Assembly (NCBI RefSeq): GCF_014692515.1
Contig: NZ_JACOIK010000019.1
Location: forward strand, 1 to 64,000
DNA length: 64,000 nucleotides
Reading direction: 5' to 3'
From: Sphingobacterium micropteri
GTDB taxonomy: Bacteria; Bacteroidota; Bacteroidia; Sphingobacteriales; Sphingobacteriaceae
The notes under the pieces were generated by a model. The model was not told the origin of the DNA. It ran no database searches and was given only the letters and a program-made list of their open reading frames with translations. Below, one piece after another: positions 19,427 through 26,915 of this stretch. Within the stretch, counting starts at the first letter, position 1, and each line of letters opens with the position of its first letter. Position numbers and translations under genes: made by a program.

Positions 19427-20425
19427 TTACAAAGGTTTCCAACCATTTAGAACTTTTTCTTTGCTATATTTTTTTACGGACGATTTCTTTAATCGATGAG
19501 ACCAAGCCACTCTTTCAGACAGGTCTTTTGCGCCAGGACCACGACTCCCGTATTCCGCATAAAAGGCGGTCTTCTCTTTGTCGGGAAAGTTTTTATCGCC
19601 CGGCCAAGGATGCCATCCTTCAGGTGTAATATGTGCCCCCATTTCGGTATGGAGGAATACCGTTTGGGCGTAAGGGCGCCAAGGCCTACCGAGGTAGACC
19701 TTATTTACCTGTTCGTCTTTAGCCGTTAAACGACAGGACTCAAATACAAAGCCATAGGCATCTTCGGCTGTAGTAGATGCAGCCGTGATATACGAATTTG
19801 ACAGGCTTTCGATCTGGCATCGTAGGAAGTAGGCCGTAGCAGCGCCGAAAATAAAGTCAGTAGTACCATTGATAAAGCAATTTTCGAGGTAAACACGCGT
19901 TCCCGCTACCGCCAGATAGAGCGTATCTTGATTGCCAAGAATATGGCAGTTACGGATAACGATACGGTCGTCCGCCGTATGAAGTGCGACTGCCTGTCCC
20001 ACTCTACCGGCCGTATTGGCGACCGTCAGATCCTCCAGCGTGCAGTCGTTGGCATCAATCAGTAGCGTATACGATGTATAGGTGCTGAACTTCGGGTCGC
20101 CGGTAACATCGATTCCACGAAATGGTTTGCCCGAATAATCATCATACTGAATGATTGTTCTCGCTGCTCCTTCGCCTTTTAGCGTAATATTACGTTTAAA
20201 GGCGGGAATAACCACTTTTTCATTATAAGTACCTGCCTTGATATGGACAACCACCCGTTTCTCGGCGTGGTCCCTCACCTGGTTGATAGCTTCCTGTATT
20301 GTCGTAAAATCACCCGAGCCGTCCTGAGCGACGGTTAGCTCAAATCGATTATCCGAAGTTTGCGCCTTTATCCCCAAAGCAAGGAAGGAGATACACAGCG
20401 TTAATAACACATGGCGTACATACAT
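19427..20425 (-). CDS. CE8 pectin methylesterase, periplasmic (copy 2)
   Basis: A 332-residue CE8 enzyme with a type I signal peptide (cut after LGIKAQ, residue 22). Catalytic residues: GNQDTLY (Asp167), GTTDFIFG (Asp190) and YLGRPWRP (Arg247). It differs from the other two copies in the loop before the helix core (GKPFRGIDVTGDPKF in place of the usual GTSGS-type loop), which may reflect preference for short or differently substituted oligomers. It sits between GH43 (13-base gap) and CE12, matching a role in stripping esters from imported oligogalacturonides. Confidence 0.93.
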   Translation of the reverse strand: MYVRHVLLTLCISFLALGIKAQTSDNRFELTVAQDGSGDFTTIQEAINQVRDHAEKRVVVHIKAGTYNEKVVIPAFKRNITLKGEGAARTIIQYDDYSGKPFRGIDVTGDPKFSTYTSYTLLIDANDCTLEDLTVANTAGRVGQAVALHTADDRIVIRNCHILGNQDTLYLAVAGTRVYLENCFINGTTDFIFGAATAYFLRCQIESLSNSYITAASTTAEDAYGFVFESCRLTAKDEQVNKVYLGRPWRPYAQTVFLHTEMGAHITPEGWHPWPGDKNFPDKEKTAFYAEYGSRGPGAKDLSERVAWSHRLKKSSVKKYSKEKVLNGWKPL

Positions 20426-20438
20426 ATTTTCTTCCCTT

Positions 20439-22073
20439 TTATTTTACGGCTTCCACTCGGAACCAATCAAACTCTGCATAACCACTGTCGTTGATTTTAT
20501 TGTCTCTTACAGCGTACAGGCCCAGTGTAGCACCAATCCATTTTCCTGGTTGAGCAGTGAAAGTTTCACCGATCGCCGTATATTTTTTGTCGTCTAAACT
20601 ATAATACCACTGGCATACCGCACCCTTGTTTACTTTGACGCGCAAGTATACGTATGCTCCTTCCGTTAAATCCGTAATGTCAGTAACCGACTCCCGACCA
20701 GAAGTTAATCCCTTTTTGCAGCTGGCATAATGTAAGGTCTGCTTGCCATTGCCTTGCTTGATATAGACCTGGCTGTAATCCTCTCCTACCACCGCAAAGC
20801 CCGCACGTTCATTTTCTACCTTTTCGTTACCGATCAACCGCATTTTGGTGGTGGCCATAAATTCCTCTGCTGGAAATTTCTGGGTCAGCACATTCGGGAT
20901 ATCTAATAAATTCTTATAGGTCTCGGGAACTTGTTGTGTATATAACGTCAAATGGCCATGCTTACTCGGCATAAGCCAGGTACCATCCGGGTTGGCTTGC
21001 CATTGCCATTGCTTACCCAGTAGCGGCGTATCGAACTCATCCGATTCAGCAGGGGTCTCTATAGGGTAGGTTTTTCCTACATTCGGCTTTTTATGTGTCA
21101 ATACTGGTTCGCCAGTACCTTTAACATCATTCTCGATACCTATAACAGGCCAGTCATTTACCCATTTCATCGGTTGCAGATGGGCGATACGGCCATAAGC
21201 GTCTTTGTCTTGGAAGTGTATGAACCAGTCCTCTCCTGTTTGGGTATCTATCCAAGCCCCTTGATGTGGACCATTGGTGGCTGCGCTTCCCTGATGCATG
21301 GCAACATGCCGCTCGTATGGGCCATATATATTTTTGGAACGTAAAACGAGTTGCCATCCGGTAGCAACACCTCCGGCGGGGGCAAACAGATAATAATATC
21401 CATTTCGTTTATGCATCTTGGTTCCTTCAATGGTAGGGTCATCTTCATGGCCGTCGTATACAATAACACCTCGATCCAGTACCTTGCTACCGGTTGCATT
21501 CAGTCGCGCAATAGCCACGACACTCTTTAGTCCAGCACGACTCCCGGCATAAGCGAAAGACAGATAATTGTTACCATCCTCGTCCCAAAAAGGACAGGGG
21601 TCAATTAATCCTTTGCCCTCAAACACCAGAACGGGCGCTGACCAGTCTCCGGCAGGGTCTTTCGTCTTGATCATATAGATGCCGAAATCAGGATCTCCCC
21701 AATAAATATAGAATTCGCCTTCATGATAGCGAATAGAGGGAGCCCAGACACCATTTCCATGTTGCACAATGTTGAATACATCTTCTGGGATTTGTCTAGG
21801 TAAGGCGTGTGAGACGATTTTCCAGTTTACTAAATCTTTCGAGTGTAATACAGGAAGCCCTGGAGCATGGTTGAAGCTCGAGGCAGTCATATAGAAGTCA
21901 TCACCTACACGGATCGCATCCGGATCGGAATAATCGGCGTGTAAAATGGGATTTTGGTACTGTCCGTTGCCCAGATCAGCAACCCATACAGATGAAACAT
22001 AAGGACGCTGCGCGAAAACTGCGGAGCCGGATGATAGCACAAAAGCAAGTGAAAGTATAGAAAATTTATTCAT
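20439..22073 (-). CDS. GH43 beta-xylosidase / alpha-L-arabinofuranosidase-type glycosidase
   Basis: A 544-residue GH43 enzyme with a type I signal peptide (cut near AVFAQ, residue 22). The five-bladed propeller occupies about 38-320 with the three acidic residues: base Asp50 (DYSDPDA), modulator Asp158 (LIDPCPF) and acid Glu216 (TIEGTKM). Residues about 345-544 form a beta-sandwich (GH43_C2/DUF1349-like, SDEFDTPLLGKQWQW start) usual in beta-xylosidase-type members. In pectin loci such enzymes remove xylose or arabinose side groups; which one is not decidable here. It is the first gene of the minus-strand operon, divergent from CE12 across a LacI-type operator. Confidence 0.9.
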   Translation of the reverse strand: MNKFSILSLAFVLSSGSAVFAQRPYVSSVWVADLGNGQYQNPILHADYSDPDAIRVGDDFYMTASSFNHAPGLPVLHSKDLVNWKIVSHALPRQIPEDVFNIVQHGNGVWAPSIRYHEGEFYIYWGDPDFGIYMIKTKDPAGDWSAPVLVFEGKGLIDPCPFWDEDGNNYLSFAYAGSRAGLKSVVAIARLNATGSKVLDRGVIVYDGHEDDPTIEGTKMHKRNGYYYLFAPAGGVATGWQLVLRSKNIYGPYERHVAMHQGSAATNGPHQGAWIDTQTGEDWFIHFQDKDAYGRIAHLQPMKWVNDWPVIGIENDVKGTGEPVLTHKKPNVGKTYPIETPAESDEFDTPLLGKQWQWQANPDGTWLMPSKHGHLTLYTQQVPETYKNLLDIPNVLTQKFPAEEFMATTKMRLIGNEKVENERAGFAVVGEDYSQVYIKQGNGKQTLHYASCKKGLTSGRESVTDITDLTEGAYVYLRVKVNKGAVCQWYYSLDDKKYTAIGETFTAQPGKWIGATLGLYAVRDNKINDSGYAEFDWFRVEAVK

Positions 22074-22124
22074 CGTTGTGTGTTTGATTTACGTATTGGT
22101 AATCACAAGGATACACATTTCCCG

Positions 22125-22132
22125 GAAAGATA
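22125..22132 (-). promoter_or_regulatory. Candidate -7 element for the GH43 gene
   Basis: The complement of 22125-22132 reads TATCTTTC, one mismatch from TANNTTTG, about 50 bases before the GH43 ATG. The operator at 22148-22171 would overlap its -33 region, so one repressor could silence both divergent genes. Confidence 0.3.
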
Positions 22133-22147
22133 ACAACAAGTAAATGT

Positions 22148-22171
22148 GCAATCGTTGCCGGTAACGATTGC
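22148..22171. promoter_or_regulatory. LacI-type operator between GH43 and CE12
   Basis: A 24-base near-perfect palindrome with arms GCAATCGTT and AACGATTGC around a GCCGGT centre. Size, symmetry and the central C-G step are typical of LacI/GalR operators. The right half GGTAACGATTGC recurs at 24059-24084 (one base different) and 25138-25151. It lies in the divergent promoter region, and a TAATTTTA -7-like element (22175-22182) follows it on the plus strand, so binding should block both directions. The likely ligand protein is the LacI regulator at 37019. Confidence 0.75.
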
Positions 22172-22255
22172 GTTTAATTTTATGGTTAATTCTAAAAAAA
22201 TGTGGAAATTGACATGCCAAAAGAAAAGGGATATTACATAATAAACCAAGTAAAT

Positions 22256-23011
22256 ATGTGTAAAAAGAATATTTTGCGGTCATTAACTGGGATACTTGTG
22301 TTAGGGATGTTGTGCAGCTTTATAATACAGCCTAGGAAAAAGAACGTATGGATGATCGGCGATTCGACGATGGCCATCAAAGCGCCTGACAAATTTCCGG
22401 AAACAGGTTGGGGAGTGGCTTTTGCGACAAAATTTAAGGCACATACAGAGGTTCAGAATAGAGCGAGAAATGGCAGAAGCACAAAGTCTTGTATAAATGA
22501 AGGTATTTGGAAAGAAGTATACGAAGGCATTCAGCCGGGTGACTATGTTTTTATTCAATTTGGTCACAATGATGAGAAAGTGCATAAGCCGAATACGGGA
22601 ACAACGATAGAGGAGTATAAAACAAATCTCTCTTTTTTCGTAACGGAGACACGTTCAAAAAAGGGACAACCGATTTTGTTAACACCTATTGCGCGCCGCG
22701 CATTTGAGGGAGAGAAGCTAGTGGATACACATGGCGAATACCCGGATGCGGTAAGACAAGTGGCAGACAGCTTAGATGTGCCTCTTATCGACCTCACGAC
22801 GGAAACCTCCAGTCTCTTAGCTAAATTAGGAGAGGAAGAGTCAATAAGCTTATTTCTGCATCTTCCGGAAGGATACCCCAACTATCCAAAAGGTGCGATT
22901 GATAACACGCATCTGAACGAACATGGGGCCGAAACCATTGCCAATCTCGTTGTTCAAGATATGAAACGACAAGGTATACCTCTAGTCAATGATTTAAAAA
23001 AGAAAAGATAA
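22256..23011 (+). CDS. CE12 SGNH esterase, pectin acetylesterase (copy 2)
   Basis: A 251-residue SGNH hydrolase with GDST (Ser37), GRST, FGHND and DNTH (Asp216, His219), and an N-terminal hydrophobic signal segment (residues 6-23) without a convincing lipobox. It should deacetylate pectic oligomers in the periplasm. I chose the ATG at 22256 because the signal peptide starts there; the longer frame back to 22202 begins with GTG and adds a charged stretch before the signal. It is the first gene of the plus-strand pectin unit, 4 bases before the dehydrogenase gene. It is homologous to but clearly divergent from the copy at 18637-19416. Confidence 0.88.
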   Translation: MCKKNILRSLTGILVLGMLCSFIIQPRKKNVWMIGDSTMAIKAPDKFPETGWGVAFATKFKAHTEVQNRARNGRSTKSCINEGIWKEVYEGIQPGDYVFIQFGHNDEKVHKPNTGTTIEEYKTNLSFFVTETRSKKGQPILLTPIARRAFEGEKLVDTHGEYPDAVRQVADSLDVPLIDLTTETSSLLAKLGEEESISLFLHLPEGYPNYPKGAIDNTHLNEHGAETIANLVVQDMKRQGIPLVNDLKKKR

Positions 23012-23015
23012 TAAA

Positions 23016-24026
23016 ATGAAGAAATTAGTTTGCGTGGAGCCGGGCAGATTTGCGTATGAAGATGCAGATATTCCCACTCCAGGAAAAGGAGAATCCCTAT
23101 TGCGTATCCGGAAAATTGGGATTTGTGGAACGGATATCCATGCATTTGCAGGTCGGCAACCTTTTTTTTCTTATCCACGCGTGTTGGGTCATGAAGTTGC
23201 TGCAGATTATGTCGAGGGAGACGCAGCGGGATTTGTGCCGGGCGATAAAGTGACGGTAATTCCTTATTTTACAGAAGGTAAAGACATTGCTTCTCGGATG
23301 GGAAAACCCAATTGTACCAATGATATGCGTGTACTGGGGGTTCATATTGACGGTGCGATGGCAGAGTACGTCGTCGTACCGTCGCATGCTTTGCGTAAAG
23401 AAGAAGGATTGGATTATGATGATTTAGTGCTTGTAGAACCTTTGTCCATTGGGGCACATGGTATACAACGTGGTGGAATCATTCCGGGAGAATTTGTGCT
23501 TGTGATTGGCGCAGGTCCGATCGGTTTAGGGATTATTGCGTTGGCAAATATTGCCGGTGGAAAGGTCATCGCGTTGGATGTTGATGATAATCGCTTAGCG
23601 TATGCGAAGACATTAGGCGCTTCTTATTCGGTTTCCGCGCTCGATGCAGATGTGCATACACAATTGGCGACGATCACGAATGAAGATATGCCTACACTCC
23701 TATTTGATGCAACCGGTAATACCGGCGCTATCAACAATGCTTTTCAGTATATGGCTCATGGCGCGCGTTATGTTCTTGTTGGGTTGCAAAAAGAAGAGAT
23801 ACATTTTAGCCACCCGGAGTTTCATAAGCGGGAAGGAACATTGATGAGTAGCCGAAACGCTTTGGCGAGTGACTTCGAGTATGTCATGCAGCGCCTGCAA
23901 GATAAATCATTAGATGCCGCACAATTTATTACCGGGCGTGTAAGCTTCGCAAATGCTGCGGAACTGTTCAGTGATCCGAGCAAACCTTTGCTTTCGGGTA
24001 TTAAGACGATCATCGAGTTTAATTAG
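23016..24026 (+). CDS. Zinc-type dehydrogenase resembling L-galactonate 5-dehydrogenase (LgoD/YjjN)
   Basis: A 336-residue cytosolic medium-chain dehydrogenase. Catalytic zinc ligands Cys37 (GICGTD), His59-Glu60 (GHE) and Glu141 (VEPLS) and the NAD-binding GAGPIG (165-170) are present. Long stretches such as GICGTDIHA, QPFFSYPRVLGHE and DPEFHK-like HPEFHKREGTLM resemble, from memory, E. coli LgoD, which oxidises L-galactonate to D-tagaturonate, the substrate of the uxaB product encoded downstream. The structural-zinc lobe is degenerate: at 87, 90, 93 and 101 the usual Cys are Glu, Asp, Ser and Thr, with one Cys left at 100. It follows CE12 by 4 bases. Other polyol or threonine dehydrogenase activities remain possible. 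Confidence 0.75.
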   Translation: MKKLVCVEPGRFAYEDADIPTPGKGESLLRIRKIGICGTDIHAFAGRQPFFSYPRVLGHEVAADYVEGDAAGFVPGDKVTVIPYFTEGKDIASRMGKPNCTNDMRVLGVHIDGAMAEYVVVPSHALRKEEGLDYDDLVLVEPLSIGAHGIQRGGIIPGEFVLVIGAGPIGLGIIALANIAGGKVIALDVDDNRLAYAKTLGASYSVSALDADVHTQLATITNEDMPTLLFDATGNTGAINNAFQYMAHGARYVLVGLQKEEIHFSHPEFHKREGTLMSSRNALASDFEYVMQRLQDKSLDAAQFITGRVSFANAAELFSDPSKPLLSGIKTIIEFN

Positions 24027-24058
24027 GTTTTTTACCTAAAGAGCAGGTATATTTCTTT

Positions 24059-24084
24059 CGCAAACGTTATCGGTAACGTTTGCG
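24059..24084. promoter_or_regulatory. LacI-type operator before the CE8-3 gene
   Basis: A 26-base palindrome with perfect 11-base arms, CGCAAACGTTA and TAACGTTTGCG, around TCGG. It shares the GGTAACG(A/T)TTGC half-site with 22148-22171. As there, a TAATTTTA -7-like element (24089-24096) lies about 17 bases downstream of the centre, so the repressor would cover the -33 region of a promoter for the gene at 24167. Confidence 0.8.
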
Positions 24085-24088
24085 TTTT

Positions 24089-24096
24089 TAATTTTA
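24089..24096 (+). promoter_or_regulatory. Candidate -7 element for the CE8-3 transcript
   Basis: TAATTTTA, one base off TANNTTTG. The same TTTAATTTTA stretch follows the operator at 22148-22171 at nearly the same distance (element at 22175-22182), which supports it as a promoter part and not chance AT-richness. Confidence 0.4.
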
Positions 24097-24166
24097 GGCT
24101 AACTCACTGTTAAACTGATTATTAATACCTACATTTAACATCAACCAGTTAAGAGGGAGTATTTGT

Positions 24167-25144
24167 ATGAAGATAAACCTGTTCATTATTTTGATTTTGT
24201 TTGGTGTCCATTCCGTTTGGGCTACTTCTTATGATTTCGTGGTGGCGAAAGATGGTAGTGGTGACTTTGGAACTGTACAAGAAGCGATTGATGCAGTTCC
24301 CTCTTTTCGGAAAAATGTGACAACAATTTTTGTAAAAAAGGGTGTGTATAAAGAAAAAATTGTGTTGGCGGCGCCTAAGCAGTATATAAAACTCGTTGGC
24401 GAGGACAAGTTTAATACGATTCTGACATATGATGATTTTGCCCAAAAGAAAAATGTTTTTGGGGAAGAAATCGGAACATCGGGCTCATCTAGTTTTTATT
24501 GTATTGGAGACGGCTTTATCGCGGAAAACATTACGTTTGAAAATAGTGCCGGTCCAGTAGGACAGGCAGTTGCGATATGGATAGGTGCGGATAAAGCAAC
24601 GTTTATTAACTGCCGTTTTTTAGGTTTTCAAGATACCTTGTATACCTATGGTAAAGGGGCGCGGCAGCTCTATGTCAACTGTTATATTGAAGGAACAGTC
24701 GATTATATTTTTGGGTCGTCTACGGCTTGGTTTGAGGCATGTGAGCTACACTGTAAAAAAGCAGGTTATATTACCGCTGCTTCAACTCCCGAAACAGGCG
24801 AATATGGCTATATATTCAACAACTGTATTATTACCGGGTCAGAGGACGTACAACATTTTTATCTAGGTCGCCCATGGAGGCCGTATGCGAACGTCGTTTT
24901 TATGTATTGCTCCTTGCCTGATTTTATCGTTCCGGAGGGATGGCATAACTGGGGAAAGGAAAGCAATGAACACACCGCTTTTTATGCGGAATATAAAAAT
25001 AAAGGGGAAGGAGCTTTGTCACAAAATCGTGTCAAATGGTCTCGGCAGCTAACGGACGGAGAGGCGAAAAAGCTATCTATGTCAGCTGTTTTCGGTGATT
25101 GGGATGCTGAATCGATAATAAAGAAACACCCGGTTCTCCGGTAA
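24167..25144 (+). CDS. CE8 pectin methylesterase, periplasmic (copy 3)
   Basis: A 325-residue CE8 enzyme with a type I signal peptide (cut after HSVWA, residue 19). Catalytic residues: GFQDTLY (Asp156), GTVDYIFG (Asp179) and YLGRPWRP (Arg235). The loop GEEIGTSGSSSF matches the lipoprotein copy at 4357 more than copy 2. It has its own operator and promoter, and the gene's last codons overlap a third operator half-site, so the transcript probably continues into or is re-initiated before GH28. AGGGAG 8 bases before the ATG may be the ribosome binding site. Confidence 0.93.
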   Translation: MKINLFIILILFGVHSVWATSYDFVVAKDGSGDFGTVQEAIDAVPSFRKNVTTIFVKKGVYKEKIVLAAPKQYIKLVGEDKFNTILTYDDFAQKKNVFGEEIGTSGSSSFYCIGDGFIAENITFENSAGPVGQAVAIWIGADKATFINCRFLGFQDTLYTYGKGARQLYVNCYIEGTVDYIFGSSTAWFEACELHCKKAGYITAASTPETGEYGYIFNNCIITGSEDVQHFYLGRPWRPYANVVFMYCSLPDFIVPEGWHNWGKESNEHTAFYAEYKNKGEGALSQNRVKWSRQLTDGEAKKLSMSAVFGDWDAESIIKKHPVLR

Positions 25145-25151
25145 CGATTGC
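25138..25151. promoter_or_regulatory. LacI-type operator half-site overlapping the CE8-3 stop codon
   Basis: CCGGTAACGATTGC repeats the right half of the 22148-22171 operator exactly. The left half is poorly conserved, perhaps because it encodes the last residues of the esterase. TAGTTTTT (25153-25160) sits where the -7 element lies at the other two sites, 75-82 bases before the GH28 ATG. Confidence 0.5.
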
Positions 25152-25234
25152 ATAGTTTTTTCTTTCTTTTTCTACACAAACGATGTAGACTTGTCTAAGA
25201 TAAGCAACCAAAATTTAAACACATAAGAGGTAAA

Positions 25235-26896
25235 ATGATGCAAAAGAAACAATATATCAAAATAATATATACAGCTATACTGCTAGGGTGGGGAAGTGTC
25301 TGTACACTAAAAGCGCAAGAGCCTGCACTTCCTATCGTTCAGCAGGTGAGTTTTCCGAAAGATACGCTGCAAATTACCGATTTTGGCGCAAAAGGGGATG
25401 GACAATTTATAAACACAGCGTCTATTAATAAGGCGATTACGACCATTAGTGAAAAAGGCGGAGGTGTTGTATTAATACCTGGTGGTCTTTGGCTGACCGG
25501 TCCCATAGAAATGAAGAGCAATGTAAACCTGCACATTCAGCGGGATGCTATTGTATTGTTTACCGATGATTTGGGGGCGTACGAACTGGTAGAATCGAAT
25601 TGGGAGGGAGAGCCCGCCTGGCGAAATCAAAATCCTATTTCGGGGAAAAATTTGGAAAATATAGCGATTACCGGGGCTGGAGTCATTGATGGAAATGGAG
25701 GAGCTTGGCGCATGGTGAAACGGGATAAGATGACAGACTCACAATGGAAGAAACTCGTTGCATCGGGTGGTGTGGTGGATGAAGCGGGTAAGATTTGGTA
25801 CCCCTCCGAAAGTTCGCTGCATGGTGCCACAACCCAGAACACAGGTAAAGGCCATGCTGGGCAGACAGCGGCTGATTTCATGGATGTAAAGGATTTTCTG
25901 CGCCCGAATTTATTGGTGTTTACCTCTTGTAAACGTATTTTACTGGAGGGCGTGACCATTCAAAATTCACCGGCATGGAATATTCATCCGTTGATGTGTG
26001 AAGACTTGACCGTAAGAAACCTAATGGTACGAAACCCTTGGTATGGACAAAATGGGGATGGTTTGGACATCGAATCCTGTAAAAATGTATTGGTCGAAAA
26101 TAGTACGTTTGACGTGGGTGACGATGCCATATGCATTAAATCTGGACGTGATCAAGCAGGGCGTGATAGAGGAATGCCTACCGAAAATGTTATTATTCGC
26201 AATAACATCGTATACCACGGACATGGAGGATTTGTAATAGGAAGTGAGATGAGTGGTGGCGCTAGAAACATTTGGGTGCAAGATTGCTCATTCATAGGCA
26301 CCGATATTGGCCTACGTTTTAAAACCACACGGGGTCGTGGTGGTGTGGTGGAGAACATATTTATAAATAATATTAACATGGTGGGTATTCCGGGTGAGGC
26401 GATATTATTTGATATGTATTATGGTATGAAAGGCCCGCTTCCGAAGGCCGGTGAGCAAGGGGATGCCGTGGTAGAAATTCCTGCCGTGACAGCGGAAACA
26501 CCCCGATTCCAGAATTTTGTTATGCGCAATATCAATGTAAACGGTGCCGAAAAAGGAATTTTCTTCCGTGGATTGCCGGAGATGGCTATTAAAAATATAG
26601 TGATTGAGCAAGCCCATATCACTGCGAAAAAAGGTGTAGAGCTTATAGAAGCATCGGGCATCGCCGTGAAAGGCCTGACACTCAACGTAAAAGAGTCGAA
26701 TCCGCTTGTTCATATAGATAATAGTGAAAATATTGTGTTCACAGATTTGAAACCGGTAGGCGATATAGATCTCTTGGTTCGTGCCTCGGGTAAGTCAACC
26801 CAAAATATTGTACTCACAGGAGCAAAGGTAGAAGAGGTCAAAAAAATAAGTGAGTTTACCAACGGTGCGTCAGAAGAAGCGTTGGTGATAAAGTAG
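25235..26896 (+). CDS. GH28 polygalacturonase (copy 2)
   Basis: A 553-residue GH28 enzyme, same length as the copy at 2627-4288, with a type I signal peptide (cut near LKAQE, residue 28). Motifs: NGDGLD (273-278), GDD (295-297), GHGG (329-332) and RFK (361-363). AAGAGG lies 5 bases before the ATG at 25235; a second ATG follows immediately. It heads a run of closely spaced genes with GH105, PL10 and the uxa genes, which suggests it releases galacturonate in the periplasm for the importer. The paralogue pair may divide labour by oligomer length or methylation. Confidence 0.93.
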   Translation: MMQKKQYIKIIYTAILLGWGSVCTLKAQEPALPIVQQVSFPKDTLQITDFGAKGDGQFINTASINKAITTISEKGGGVVLIPGGLWLTGPIEMKSNVNLHIQRDAIVLFTDDLGAYELVESNWEGEPAWRNQNPISGKNLENIAITGAGVIDGNGGAWRMVKRDKMTDSQWKKLVASGGVVDEAGKIWYPSESSLHGATTQNTGKGHAGQTAADFMDVKDFLRPNLLVFTSCKRILLEGVTIQNSPAWNIHPLMCEDLTVRNLMVRNPWYGQNGDGLDIESCKNVLVENSTFDVGDDAICIKSGRDQAGRDRGMPTENVIIRNNIVYHGHGGFVIGSEMSGGARNIWVQDCSFIGTDIGLRFKTTRGRGGVVENIFINNINMVGIPGEAILFDMYYGMKGPLPKAGEQGDAVVEIPAVTAETPRFQNFVMRNINVNGAEKGIFFRGLPEMAIKNIVIEQAHITAKKGVELIEASGIAVKGLTLNVKESNPLVHIDNSENIVFTDLKPVGDIDLLVRASGKSTQNIVLTGAKVEEVKKISEFTNGASEEALVIK

Positions 26897-26915
26897 GGGA
26901 ACAAAAAATAATAAA

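Noticed and set aside
22202..22255. N-terminal extension of the second CE12 protein.
   Set aside because: It starts with GTG, encodes a charged stretch before the signal peptide, and lies in the promoter region just after the operator.
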